64,000 bases of DNA, taken from positions 62,001-126,000 of the forward strand of contig JBAIAA010001513.1 in assembly GCA_037893245.1 (NCBI GenBank), in the 5' to 3' direction. Source of the stretch: Crossaster papposus. Its lineage: Eukaryota; Echinodermata; Asteroidea; Velatida; Solasteridae. A program made the translations under genes and the position numbers. The notes under the pieces were generated by a model that worked only from the letters and a program-made list of their open reading frames with translations, was not told the DNA's origin and made no database searches. Below, piece by piece: positions 1 to 11,930 of this stretch (position 1 is the first letter of the stretch; each line of letters starts with the position of its first letter).

Positions 1-1785
1 CCTACTACTACATATTTAAGATTTGGTCTACAATCGGCATATCCCTACTACTACATATTTAAGATTTGGTCTACAATCGGCATATCCCTACTACTACATA
101 TTTAAGATTTGGTCTACAATCGGAATATCCCTACTGCTACATATTTAAGATTTGGTCTACAATCGGCATATCCCTACTACTACATATTTAAGATTTGGTC
201 TACAATCGGCATATCTCTACTACTACATATTTAAGATTTGGTCTACAATCGGCATATCCCTACTACTACATATTTAAGATTTGGTCTACAATCGGCATAT
301 CCCTATTACTACATATTTAAAATTTGGTCTACAATCGGCATATCCCTACTACTACATATTTAAGATTTGGTCTACAATCGGCATATCCCTACTACTACAT
401 ATTTAAGATTTGGTCTACAATCGGCATATCCCTACTACTACATATTTAAGATTTGGTCTACAATCGGCATATCCCTACTACTACTACATATTTAAGATTT
501 GGTCTACAATCGGCATATCCCTACTACTACATATTTAAGATTTGGTCTACAATCGGCATATCCCTACTACTACATATTTAAGATTTGGTCTATAATCGGC
601 ATATCCCTACTACTACATATTTAAGATTTGGTCTACAATCGGCATATCCCTACTACTACATATTTAAGATTTGGTCTACAATCGGCATATCCCTACTACT
701 ACATATTTAAGATTTGGTCTACAATCGGCATATCCCTACTACTACATATTTAAGATTTGGTCTACAATCGGCATATCCCTACTACTACATATTTAAGATT
801 TGGTCTACAATCGGCATATCCCTACTACTACATATTTAAGATTTGGTCTACAATCGGCATATCCCTACTACTACATATTTAAGATTTGGTCTACAATCGG
901 CATATCCCTACTACTACATATTTAAGAGTTGGTCTACAATCGGCATATCCCTACTACTACATATTTAAGATTTGGTCTACAATCGGCATATCCCTACTAC
1001 TACATATTTAAGATTTGGTCTACAATCGGAATATCCCTACTACTACATATTTAAGATTTGGTCTACAATCGGCATATCCCTACTAGTACATATTTAAGAT
1101 TTGGTCTACAATCGGCATATCTCTACTACTACATATTTAAGATTTGGTCTACAATCGGCATATCCCTACTACTACATATTTAAGATTTGGTCTACAATCG
1201 GCATATCCCTACTACTACATATTTAAGATTTGGTCTACAATCGGCATATCCCTACTACTACATATTTAAGATTTGGTCTACAATCGGCATATCCCTACTA
1301 CTACATATTTAAGATTTGGTCTACAATCGGCATATCCCTACTACTACATATTTAAGATTTGGTCTACAATCGGCATATCCCTACTACTACATATTTAAGA
1401 TTTGGTCTACAATCGGCATATCCCTACTACTACATATTTAAGATTTGGTCTACAATCGGCATATCCCTACTACTACATATTTAAGATTTGGTCTATAATC
1501 GGCATATCCCTACTACTACATATTTAAGATTTGGTCTACAATCGGCATATCCCTACTACTACATATTTAAGATTTGGTCTACAATCGGCATATCCCTACT
1601 ACTACATATTTAAGATTTGGTCTACAATCGGCATATCCCTACTACTACATATTTAAGATTTGGTCTACAATCGGCATATCCCTACTACTACATATTTAAG
1701 ATTTGGTCTACAATCGGCATATCCCTACTACTACATATTTAAGATTTGGTCTACAATCGGCATATCCCTACTACTACATATTTAA

Positions 1786-1896
1786 CTCGAGGGCTTGTTC
1801 CCACATCAGGTGTTTATTTCTACTGCACACTTCTTTCACTTTACATAATAATAAATGTGAGTTTGTTTTGTTATCAGATCAAATTGAGTTTTTTAA
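1786..1896 (+). repeat. 111-bp insert, copy 1
   Basis: The insert begins CTCGAGGGCTTGTTCCCACA directly after a monomer's TTTAA and ends in GAGTTTTTTAA, so TTAA lies at both edges. It contains AATAAA at insert bases 65-70. Compared with the majority sequence it has C to A at base 53, a change shared only with the copy at 6434. The next insert is 36 monomers plus one CTA triplet downstream. Confidence 0.95.
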
Positions 1897-3447
1897 GATT
1901 TGGTCTACAATCGGCATATCCCTACTACTACATATTTAAGATTTGGTCTATAATCGGCATATCCCTACAACTACATATTTAAGATTTGGTCTACAATCGG
2001 CATATCCCTACTACTACATATTTAAGATTTGGTCTACAATCGGCATATCCCTACTACTACATATTTAAGATTTGGTCTACAATCGGCATATCCCTACTAC
2101 TACATATTTAAGATTTGGTCTACAATCGGCATATCCCTACTACTACATATTTAAGATTTGGTCTACAATCGGCATATCCCTACTACTACATATTTAAGAT
2201 TTGGTCTACAATCGGCATATCCCTACTACTACATATTTAAGATTTGGTCTACAATCGGCATATCCCTACTACCACATATTTAAGATTTGGTCTACAATCG
2301 GCATATCCCTACTACTACATATTTAAGATTTGGTCTACAATCGGCATATCCCTACTACTACATATTTAAGATTTGGTCTACAATCGGCATATCCCTACTA
2401 CTACATATTTAAGATTTGGTCTACAATCGGCATATCCCTACTACTACTACATATTTAAGATTTGGTCTACAATCGGCATATCCCTACTACTACATATTTA
2501 AGATTTGGTCTACAATCGGCATATCCCTACTACTACATATTTAAGATTTGGTCTACAATCGGCATATCCCTACCTCTACATATTTAAGATTTGGTCTACA
2601 ATCGGCATATCCCTACTACTACATATTTAAGATTTGGTCTACAATCGGCATATTCCTACTACTACATATTTAAGATTTGGTCTACAATCGGCATATCCCT
2701 ACTACTACATATTTAAGATTTGGTCTACAATCGGCATATCCCTACTACTACATATTTAAGATTTGGTCTACAATCGGCATATCCCTACTACTACATATTT
2801 AAGATTTGGTCTACAATCGGCATATCTCTACTACTACATATTTAAGATTTGGTCTACAATCGGCATATCCCTACTACTACATATTTAAGATTTGGTCTAC
2901 AATCGGCATATCCCTACTACTACATATTTAAGATTTGGTCTGCAATCGGCATATCCCTACTACTACATATTTAAGATTTGGTCTATAATCGGCATATCCC
3001 TACTACTACATATTTAAGATTTGGTCTACAATCGGCATATCCCTACTACTACATATTTAAGATTTGGTCTACAATCGGCATATCCCTACTACTACATATT
3101 TAAGATTTGGTCTACAATCGGCATATCCCTACTACTACATATTTAAGATTTGGTCTACAATCGGCATATCCCTACTACTACATATTTAAGATTTGGTCTA
3201 CAATCGGCATATCCCTACTACTACATATTTAAGATTTGGTCTACAATCGGCATATCCCTACTACTACATATTTAAGATTTGGTCTACAATCGGCATATCC
3301 CTACTACTACATATTTAAGATTTGGTCTACAATCGGCATATCCCTACTACTACATATTTAAGATTTGGTCTACAATCGGCATATCCCTACTACTACATAT
3401 TTAAGATTTGGTCTACAATCGGCATATCCCTACTACTACATATTTAA

Positions 3448-3558
3448 CTCGAGGGCTTGTTCCCACATCAGGTGTTTATTTCTACTGCACACTTCTTTCC
3501 CTTTACATAATAATAAATGTGAGTTTGTTTTGTTATCAGATCAAATTGATTTTTTTAA
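3448..3558 (+). repeat. 111-bp insert, copy 2
   Basis: G to T at base 103 gives a seven-T tract (TTGATTTTTTT). The copies at 13808, 20005 and 23056 share this mark. Nine monomers plus one CTA separate it from the next copy. Confidence 0.95.
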
Positions 3559-3948
3559 GATTTGGTCTACAATCGGCATATCCCTACTACTACATATTTA
3601 AGATTTGGTCTATAATCGGCATATCCCTACTACTACATATTTAAGATTTGGTCTACAATCGGCATATCCCTACTACTACATATTTAAGATTTGGTCTACA
3701 ATCGGCATATCCCTACTACTACATATTTAAGATTTGGTCTACAATCGGCATATCCCTACTACTACATATTTAAGATTTGGTCTACAATCGGCATATCCCT
3801 ACTACTACTACATATTTAAGATTTGGTCTACAATCGGCATATCCCTACTACTACATATTTAAGATTTGGTCTACAATCGGCATATCCCTACTACTACATA
3901 TTTAAGATTTGGTCTACAATCGGCATATCCCTACTACTACATATTTAA

Positions 3949-4059
3949 CTCGAGGGCTTGTTCCCACATCAGGTGTTTATTTCTACTGCACACTTCTTTC
4001 CCTTTACATAATAATAAATGTGAGTTTGTTTTGTTATCAGATCAAATTGAGTTTTTTAA
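3949..4059 (+). repeat. 111-bp insert, copy 3
   Basis: This copy matches the majority sequence. Four monomers follow before the partial copy at 4232. Confidence 0.95.
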
Positions 4060-4231
4060 GATTTGGTCTACAATCGGCATATCCCTACTACTACATATTT
4101 AAGATTTGGTCTACAATCGGCATATCACTACTACTACATATTTAAGATTTGGTCTACAATCGGCATATCCCTACTACTACATATTTAAGATTTGGTCTAC
4201 AATCGGCATATCCCTACTACTACATATTTAA

Positions 4232-4298
4232 CTCGAGGGCTTGTTCCCACATCAGGTGTTTATTTCTACTGCACACTTCTTTCCCTTTACATATTTAA
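4232..4298 (+). repeat. Partial 111-bp insert, copy 4 (truncated)
   Basis: This copy starts normally at CTCGAG and keeps about the first 60 bases, to CTTTACAT. It then passes into the monomer end ATTTAA and a complete insert begins at 4299. The 67-bp unit looks like a duplication in which the insert's TTTACATA was joined to the monomer's CTACATAT across shared TACATA. The AATAAA half is missing. Confidence 0.93.
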
Positions 4299-4409
4299 CT
4301 CGAGGGCTTGTTCCCACATCAGGTGTTTATTTCTACTGCACACTTCTTTCCCTGTACATAATAATAAATGTGAGTTTGTTTTGTTATCAGATCAAATTGA
4401 GTTTTTTAA
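4299..4409 (+). repeat. 111-bp insert, copy 5
   Basis: This is a full copy directly after the truncated one. T to G at base 56 (CCCTGTACAT) is shared with the copies at 15535 and 16463. Forty-seven monomers plus one CTA follow. Confidence 0.95.
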
Positions 4410-6433
4410 GATTTGGTCTACAATCGGCATATCCCTACTACTACATATTTAAGATTTGGTCTACAATCGGCATATCCCTACTACTACATATTTAAGATTT
4501 GGTCTACAATCGGCATATCCCTACTACTACATATTTAAGATTTGGTCTACAATCGGCATATCCCTACTACTACATATTTAAGATTTGGTCTACAATCGGC
4601 ATATCCCTACTACTACATATTTAAGATTTGGTCTACAATCGGCATATCCCTACTACTACATATTTAAGATTTGGTCTACAATCGGCATATCCCTACTACT
4701 ACATATTTAAGATTTGGTCTACAATCGGCATATCCCTACTACTACATATTTAAGATTTGGTCTACAATCGGAATATCCCTACTGCTACATATTTAAGATT
4801 TGGTCTACAATCGGCATATCCCTACTACTACATATTTAAGATTTGGTCTACAATCGGCATATCTCTACTACTACATATTTAAGATTTGGTCTACAATCGG
4901 CATATCCCTACTACTACATATTTAAGATTTGGTCTACAATCGGCATATCCCTATTACTACATATTTAAAATTTGGTCTACAATCGGCATATCCCTACTAC
5001 TACATATTTAAGATTTGGTCTACAATCGGCATATCCCTACTACTACATATTTAAGATTTGGTCTACAATCGGCATATCCCTACTACTACATATTTAAGAT
5101 TTGGTCTACAATCGGCATATCCCTACTACTACTACATATTTAAGATTTGGTCTACAATCGGCATATCCCTACTACTACATATTTAAGATTTGGTCTACAA
5201 TCGGCATATCCCTACTACTACATATTTAAGATTTGGTCTATAATCGGCATATCCCTACTACTACATATTTAAGATTTGGTCTACAATCGGCATATCCCTA
5301 CTACTACATATTTAAGATTTGGTCTACAATCGGCATATCCCTACTACTACATATTTAAGATTTGGTCTACAATCGGCATATCCCTACTACTACATATTTA
5401 AGATTTGGTCTACAATCGGCATATCCCTACTACTACATATTTAAGATTTGGTCTACAATCGGCATATCCCTACTACTACATATTTAAGATTTGGTCTACA
5501 ATCGGCATATCCCTACTACTACATATTTAAGATTTGGTCTACAATCGGCATATCCCTACTACTACATATTTAAGAGTTGGTCTACAATCGGCATATCCCT
5601 ACTACTACATATTTAAGATTTGGTCTACAATCGGCATATCCCTACTACTACATATTTAAGATTTGGTCTACAATCGGAATATCCCTACTACTACATATTT
5701 AAGATTTGGTCTACAATCGGCATATCCCTACTAGTACATATTTAAGATTTGGTCTACAATCGGCATATCTCTACTACTACATATTTAAGATTTGGTCTAC
5801 AATCGGCATATCCCTACTACTACATATTTAAGATTTGGTCTACAATCGGCATATCCCTACTACTACATATTTAAGATTTGGTCTACAATCGGCATATCCC
5901 TACTACTACATATTTAAGATTTGGTCTACAATCGGCATATCCCTACTACTACATATTTAAGATTTGGTCTACAATCGGCATATCCCTACTACTACATATT
6001 TAAGATTTGGTCTACAATCGGCATATCCCTACTACTACATATTTAAGATTTGGTCTACAATCGGCATATCCCTACTACTACATATTTAAGATTTGGTCTA
6101 CAATCGGCATATCCCTACTACTACATATTTAAGATTTGGTCTATAATCGGCATATCCCTACTACTACATATTTAAGATTTGGTCTACAATCGGCATATCC
6201 CTACTACTACATATTTAAGATTTGGTCTACAATCGGCATATCCCTACTACTACATATTTAAGATTTGGTCTACAATCGGCATATCCCTACTACTACATAT
6301 TTAAGATTTGGTCTACAATCGGCATATCCCTACTACTACATATTTAAGATTTGGTCTACAATCGGCATATCCCTACTACTACATATTTAAGATTTGGTCT
6401 ACAATCGGCATATCCCTACTACTACATATTTAA

Positions 6434-6544
6434 CTCGAGGGCTTGTTCCCACATCAGGTGTTTATTTCTACTGCACACTTCTTTCACTTTACATAATAAT
6501 AAATGTGAGTTTGTTTTGTTATCAGATCAAATTGAGTTTTTTAA
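6434..6544 (+). repeat. 111-bp insert, copy 6
   Basis: C to A at base 53, as in the copy at 1786, exactly 4,648 bp away. The two copies belong to a recent block duplication. Confidence 0.95.
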
Positions 6545-7880
6545 GATTTGGTCTACAATCGGCATATCCCTACTACTACATATTTAAGATTTGGTCTATA
6601 ATCGGCATATCCCTACAACTACATATTTAAGATTTGGTCTACAATCGGCATATCCCTACTACTACATATTTAAGATTTGGTCTACAATCGGCATATCCCT
6701 ACTACTACATATTTAAGATTTGGTCTACAATCGGCATATCCCTACTACTACATATTTAAGATTTGGTCTACAATCGGCATATCCCTACTACTACATATTT
6801 AAGATTTGGTCTACAATCGGCATATCCCTACTACTACATATTTAAGATTTGGTCTACAATCGGCATATCCCTACTACTACATATTTAAGATTTGGTCTAC
6901 AATCGGCATATCCCTACTACCACATATTTAAGATTTGGTCTACAATCGGCATATCCCTACTACTACATATTTAAGATTTGGTCTACAATCGGCATATCCC
7001 TACTACTACATATTTAAGATTTGGTCTACAATCGGCATATCCCTACTACTACATATTTAAGATTTGGTCTACAATCGGCATATCCCTACTACTACTACAT
7101 ATTTAAGATTTGGTCTACAATCGGCATATCCCTACTACTACATATTTAAGATTTGGTCTACAATCGGCATATCCCTACTACTACATATTTAAGATTTGGT
7201 CTACAATCGGCATATCCCTACCTCTACATATTTAAGATTTGGTCTACAATCGGCATATCCCTACTACTACATATTTAAGATTTGGTCTACAATCGGCATA
7301 TTCCTACTACTACATATTTAAGATTTGGTCTACAATCGGCATATCCCTACTACTACATATTTAAGATTTGGTCTACAATCGGCATATCCCTACTACTACA
7401 TATTTAAGATTTGGTCTACAATCGGCATATCCCTACTACTACATATTTAAGATTTGGTCTACAATCGGCATATCTCTACTACTACATATTTAAGATTTGG
7501 TCTACAATCGGCATATCCCTACTACTACATATTTAAGATTTGGTCTACAATCGGCATATCCCTACTACTACATATTTAAGATTTGGTCTGCAATCGGCAT
7601 ATCCCTACTACTACATATTTAAGATTTGGTCTATAATCGGCATATCCCTACTACTACATATTTAAGATTTGGTCTACAATCGGCATATCCCTACTACTAC
7701 ATATTTAAGATTTGGTCTACAATCGGCATATCCCTACTACTACATATTTAAGATTTGGTCTACAATCGTCATATCCCTACTACTACATATTTAAGATTTG
7801 GTCTACAATCGGCATATCCCTACTACTACATATTTAAGATTTGGTCTACAATCGGCATATCCCTACTACTACATATTTAA

Positions 7881-7991
7881 CTCGAGGGCTTGTTCCCACA
7901 TCAGGTGTTTATTTCTACTGCACACTTCTTTCCCTTTACATAATAATAAATGTGAGTTTGTTTTGTTATCAGATCAAATTGAGTCTTTTAA
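7881..7991 (+). repeat. 111-bp insert, copy 7
   Basis: A private T to C at base 105 breaks the terminal T tract (GAGTCTTTTAA). Seventeen monomers follow. Confidence 0.95.
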
Positions 7992-8722
7992 GATTTGGTC
8001 TACAATCGGCATATCCCTACTACTACATATTTAAGATTTGGTCTACAATCGGCATATCCCTACTACTACATATTTAAGATTTGGTCTACAATTGGCATAT
8101 CCCTACTACTACATATTTAAGATTTGGTCTACAATCGGCATATCCCTACTACTACATATTTAAGATTTGGTCTACAATCGGCATATCCCTACTACTACAT
8201 ATTTAAGATTTGGTCTACAATCGGCATATCCCTACTACTACATATTTAAGATTTGGTCTACAATCGGCATATCCCTACTACTACATATTTAAGATTTGGT
8301 CTACAATCGGCATATCCCTACTACTACATATTTAAGATTTGGTCTACAATCGGCATATCCCTACTACTACATATTTAAGATTTGGTCTACAATCGGCATA
8401 TCCCTACTACTACATATTTAAGATTTGGTCTACAATCGGCATATCCCTACTACTACATATTTAAGATTTGGTCTACAATCGGCATATCCCTACTACTACA
8501 TATTTAAGATTTGGTCTACAATCGGCATATCCCTACTACTACATATTTAAGATTTGGTCTACAATCGGCATATCCCTACTACTACATATTTAAGATTTGG
8601 TCTACAATCGGCATATCCCTACTACTACATATTTAAGATTTGGTCTACAATCGGCATATCCCTACTACTACATATTTAAGATTTGGTCTACAATCGGCAT
8701 ATCCCTACTACTACATATTTAA

Positions 8723-8833
8723 CTCGAGGGCTTGTTCCCACATCAGGTGTTTATTTCTACTGCACACTTCTTTCCCTTTACATAATAATAAATGTGAGTT
8801 TGTTTTGTTATCAGATCAAATTGAGTTTTTTAA
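8723..8833 (+). repeat. 111-bp insert, copy 8
   Basis: Majority sequence. The interval to the next copy is 16 monomers plus the 447 bases added by the 443-bp transposon and its duplicated ATTT. Confidence 0.95.
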
Positions 8834-9257
8834 GATTTGGTCTACAATCGGCATATCCCTACTACTACATATTTAAGATTTGGTCTACAATCGGCATATC
8901 CCTACTACTACATATTTAAGATTTGGTCTACAATCGGCATATCCCTACTACTACATATTTAAGATTTGGTCTACAATCGGCATATCCCTACTACTACATA
9001 TTTAAGATTTGGTCTACAATCGGCATATCCCTACTACTACATATTTAAGATTTGGTCTACAATCGGCATATCCCTACTACTACATATTTAAGATTTGGTC
9101 TACAATCGGCATATCCCTACTACTACATATTTAAGATTTGGTCTACAATCGGCATAACCCTACTACTACATATTTAAGATTTGGTCTACAATCGGCATAT
9201 CTCTACTACTACATATTTAAGATTTGGTCTACAATCGGCATATCCCTACTACTACAT

Positions 9258-9261
9258 ATTT
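9258..9261. other. Left target-site duplication ATTT of the 443-bp transposon
   Basis: ATTT ends the interrupted monomer and recurs at 9705-9708. Removing the element and one ATTT restores an intact monomer, so the duplication is four bases. A 2-bp TT duplication with a one-base-longer terminal repeat (TGTGACC) cannot be excluded. Confidence 0.8.
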
Positions 9262-9289
9262 GTGACCGGCTCTGCAATAAAGGGTATTA
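9262..9289 (+). repeat. Left terminal inverted repeat of the 443-bp element
   Basis: The 28-bp end begins GTGACCGGCTCTGCAATAA. It pairs with 9677-9704 with five mismatches, at repeat bases 7, 8, 12, 13 and 20. Confidence 0.88.
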
Positions 9290-9676
9290 ATTCGCGCTGT
9301 GCATTATCATGTAATGGCCTACACAAAGTTGAGAGGGTAAACATTTCATCAAAATGCGATTTACATTTTTTGTCATGAATGACATCTTTAATACCCACAG
9401 TTTCAGGTTTCATTCACAGAAATGTTGATTTTGAAGAATAAAGTAGAACAAAAATACAATTTTATGTGCATCGTTCTGTTGTACTACAATAGAGCCGGCT
9501 TTTTCAAAGCCTGTTTTTTTAGTTGTGTAATTTGAACTCCAAGGAAGTAATCAGTATGTAAACATGTCATATATCCAAAACGGGAGGGGCTATGGAGCTC
9601 TGTTATATACCACATAAAAGCTTATGCTGTGGGCTTTCCAACCATGTATATAACTCAATTTCACTGTTTTGTGGCA

Positions 9677-9704
9677 TAATACCCATTATTGTGGAGTGGG
9701 TCAC
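9677..9704 (-). repeat. Right terminal inverted repeat of the 443-bp element
   Basis: Read on the minus strand it begins GTGACCCACTCCACAATAA and pairs with 9262-9289 at 23 of 28 bases. Confidence 0.88.
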
Positions 9705-9708
9705 ATTT
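9705..9708. other. Right target-site duplication ATTT of the 443-bp transposon
   Basis: Second copy of the ATTT target. It is followed by AAGATTTGG, which resumes the broken monomer in register. Confidence 0.8.
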
Positions 9709-9968
9709 AAGATTTGGTCTACAATCGGCATATCCCTACTACTACATATTTAAGATTTGGTCTACAATCGGCATATCCCTACTACTACATATTTAAGATT
9801 TGGTCTACAATCGGCATATCCCTACTACTACATATTTAAGATTTGGTCTACAATCGGCATATCCCTACTACTACATATTTAAGATTTGGTCTACAATCGG
9901 CATATCCCTACAACTACATATTTAAGATTTGGTCTACAATCGGCATATCCCTACTACTACATATTTAA

Positions 9969-10079
9969 CTCGAGGGCTTGTTCCCACATCAGGTGTTTAT
10001 TTCTACTGCACACTTCTTTCCCTTTACATAATAATAAATGTGAGTTTGTTTTGTTATCAGATCAAATTGAGTTTTTTAA
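9969..10079 (+). repeat. 111-bp insert, copy 9
   Basis: Majority sequence, the first copy downstream of the 443-bp element. Eleven monomers to the next copy (584-bp step, also seen at 46025, 48232, 52700 and 54925). Confidence 0.95.
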
Positions 10080-10552
10080 GATTTGGTCTACAATCGGCAT
10101 ATCCCTACTACTACATATTTAAGATTTGGTCTACAATCGGCATATCCCTACTACTACATATTTAAGATTTGGTCTACAATCGGCATATCCCTACTACTAC
10201 ATATTTAAGATTTGGTCTACAATCGGCATATCCCTACTACTACATATTTAAGATTTGGTCTACAATCGGCATATCCCTACTACTACATATTTAAGATTTG
10301 GTCTACAATCGGCATATCCCTACTACTACATATTTAAGATTTGGTCTACAATCGGCATATCCCTACTACTACATATTTAAGATTTGGTCTACAATCGGCA
10401 TATCCCTACTACTACATATTTAAGATTTGGTCTACAATCGGCATATCCCTACTACTACATATTTAAGATTTGGTCTACAATCGGCATATCCCTACTACTA
10501 CATATTTAAGATTTGGTCTACAATCGGCATATCCCTACTACTACATATTTAA

Positions 10553-10663
10553 CTCGAGGGCTTGTTCCCACATCAGGTGTTTATTTCTACTGCACACTTC
10601 TTTCCCTTTACATAATAATAAATGTGAGTTTGTTTTGTTATCAGATCAAATTGAGTTTTTTAA
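10553..10663 (+). repeat. 111-bp insert, copy 10
   Basis: Majority sequence. The following 27-monomer stretch is 5 bp short because the monomer near 11071 lost five bases after CGGCAT. Confidence 0.95.
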
Positions 10664-11819
10664 GATTTGGTCTACAATCGGCATATCCCTACTACTACAT
10701 ATTTAAGATTTGGTCTACAATCGGCATATCCCTACTACTACATATTTAAGATTTGGTCTACAATCGGCATATCCCTACTACTACATATTTAAGATTTGGT
10801 CTACAATCGGCATATCCCTACTACTACATATTTAAGATTTGGTCTACAATCGGCATATCCCTACTACTACATATTTAAGATTTGGTCTACAATCGGCATA
10901 TCCCTACTACTACATATTTAAGATTTAGTCTACAATCGGCATATCCCTACTACTACATATTTAAGATTTGGTCTACAATCGGCATATCCCTACTACTACA
11001 TATTTAAGATTTGGTCTACAATCGGCATATCTCTACTACTACATATTTAAGATTTGGTCTACAATCGGCATTACTACTACATATTTAAGATTTGGTCTAC
11101 AATCGGCATATCCCTACTACTACATATTTAAGATTTGGTCTACAATCGGCATATCCCTACTACTACATATTTAAGATTTGGTCTACAATCGGCATATCCC
11201 TACTACTACATATTTAAGATTTGGTCTACAATCGGCATATCCCTACTACTACATATTTAAGATTTGGTCTACAATCGGCATATCCCTACTACTACATATT
11301 TAAGATTTGGTCTACAATCGGCATATCCCTACTACTACATATTTAAGATTTGGTCTACAATCGGCATATCCCTACTACTACATATTTAAGATTTGGTCTA
11401 CAATCGGCATATCCCTACTACTACATATTTAAGATTTGGTCTACAATCGGCATATCCCTACTACTACATATTTAAGATTTGGTCTACAATCGGCATATCC
11501 CTACTACTACATATTTAAGATTTGGTCTATAATCGGCATATCCCTACTACTACATATTTAAGATTTGGTCTACAATCGGCATATCCCTACTACTACATAT
11601 TTAAGATTTGGTCTACAATCGGCATATCCCTACTACTACATATTTAAGATTTGGTCTACAATCGGCATATCCCTACTACTACATATTTAAGATTTGGTCT
11701 TCAATCGGCATATCCCTACTACTACATATTTAAGATTTGGTCTACAATCGGCATATCCCTACTACTACATATTTAAGATTTGGTCTACAATCGGCATATC
11801 CCTACTACTACATATTTAA

Positions 11820-11930
11820 CTCGAGGGCTTGTTCCCACATCAGGTGTTTATTTCTACTGCACACTTCTTTCCCTTTACATAATAATAAATGTGAGTTTGT
11901 TTTGTTATCAGATCAAATTGAGTTTTTTAT
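11820..11930 (+). repeat. 111-bp insert, copy 11
   Basis: The last base is A to T, so the right TTAA reads TTAT before GATTTGG. This is one of the copies in which an edge TTAA is not intact. Twenty-one monomers plus one CTA follow. Confidence 0.94.

Larger units (their letters stand above)
1..9257 (+). repeat. 43-bp satellite array, left block
   Basis: This is a head-to-tail array of a 43-bp monomer with 15 G or C bases (35% GC). Positions 17-59 are a representative copy. The monomer opens with TAAGATTTGGTCTACAATCG and then carries a CATATCCC segment, a short (CTA)3 run and an AT-rich ACATATT end that joins the next TTAA. All copies face the same way and differ by scattered single substitutions. 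Examples are TCTATAATC near 593, AGAGTTGG near 926 and CTAGTACAT near 1085. Six full inserts of 111 bp and one partial copy interrupt the block before 8723, and a seventh full copy starts there. I see no gene, promoter or RNA gene. The array has no left edge in the window. Monomer identity and phase are read directly. Its role as satellite or heterochromatin is inferred from structure. Confidence 0.98.
9262..9704. mobile_element. 443-bp non-autonomous DNA transposon (MITE-like), superfamily unassigned
   Basis: This non-satellite segment interrupts one monomer. Its ends form an inverted repeat: 9262-9289 against the complement of 9677-9704 matches at 23 of 28 bases, starting GTGACC and including GGGTATTA. 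It is flanked by ATTT on both sides. Insert-to-insert arithmetic gives 16 monomers plus 447 bases, which fits 443 plus a 4-base duplication. The left-end motif GGGTATTAA (9282-9290) recurs inverted inside at 9388-9396, and CCGGCTCT (9266-9273) has an inverted match near 9491. The longest readable frame entering it (9181-9378) starts in the satellite and shows no transposase motif, so it would need a transposase supplied elsewhere. I cannot place it in a superfamily from GTGACC ends and a 4-bp duplication. Confidence 0.88.

Noticed and set aside
17-59. CENP-B-box or telomere-like motif in the monomer
   Set aside because: No TTCG...CGGGA pattern and no TTAGGG-type run are present. CTACTACTA is a short trinucleotide run only.
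1786-1896. 111-bp insert as a deletion derivative of the 640-bp piggyBac-like element
   Set aside because: CGAGGG occurs near an end of both and both sit at TTAA, but beyond that I see no alignable sequence and no CCC-type inverted ends in the insert.
9181-9378. 65-codon frame entering the 443-bp element
   Set aside because: It begins in satellite monomers and runs by chance into the transposon. No transposase motif or domain is visible.
9262-9704. 443-bp element as a tRNA-derived SINE
   Set aside because: It has paired inverted ends, no poly(A) or simple-repeat tail, and no recognisable A and B box pair in the expected arrangement.
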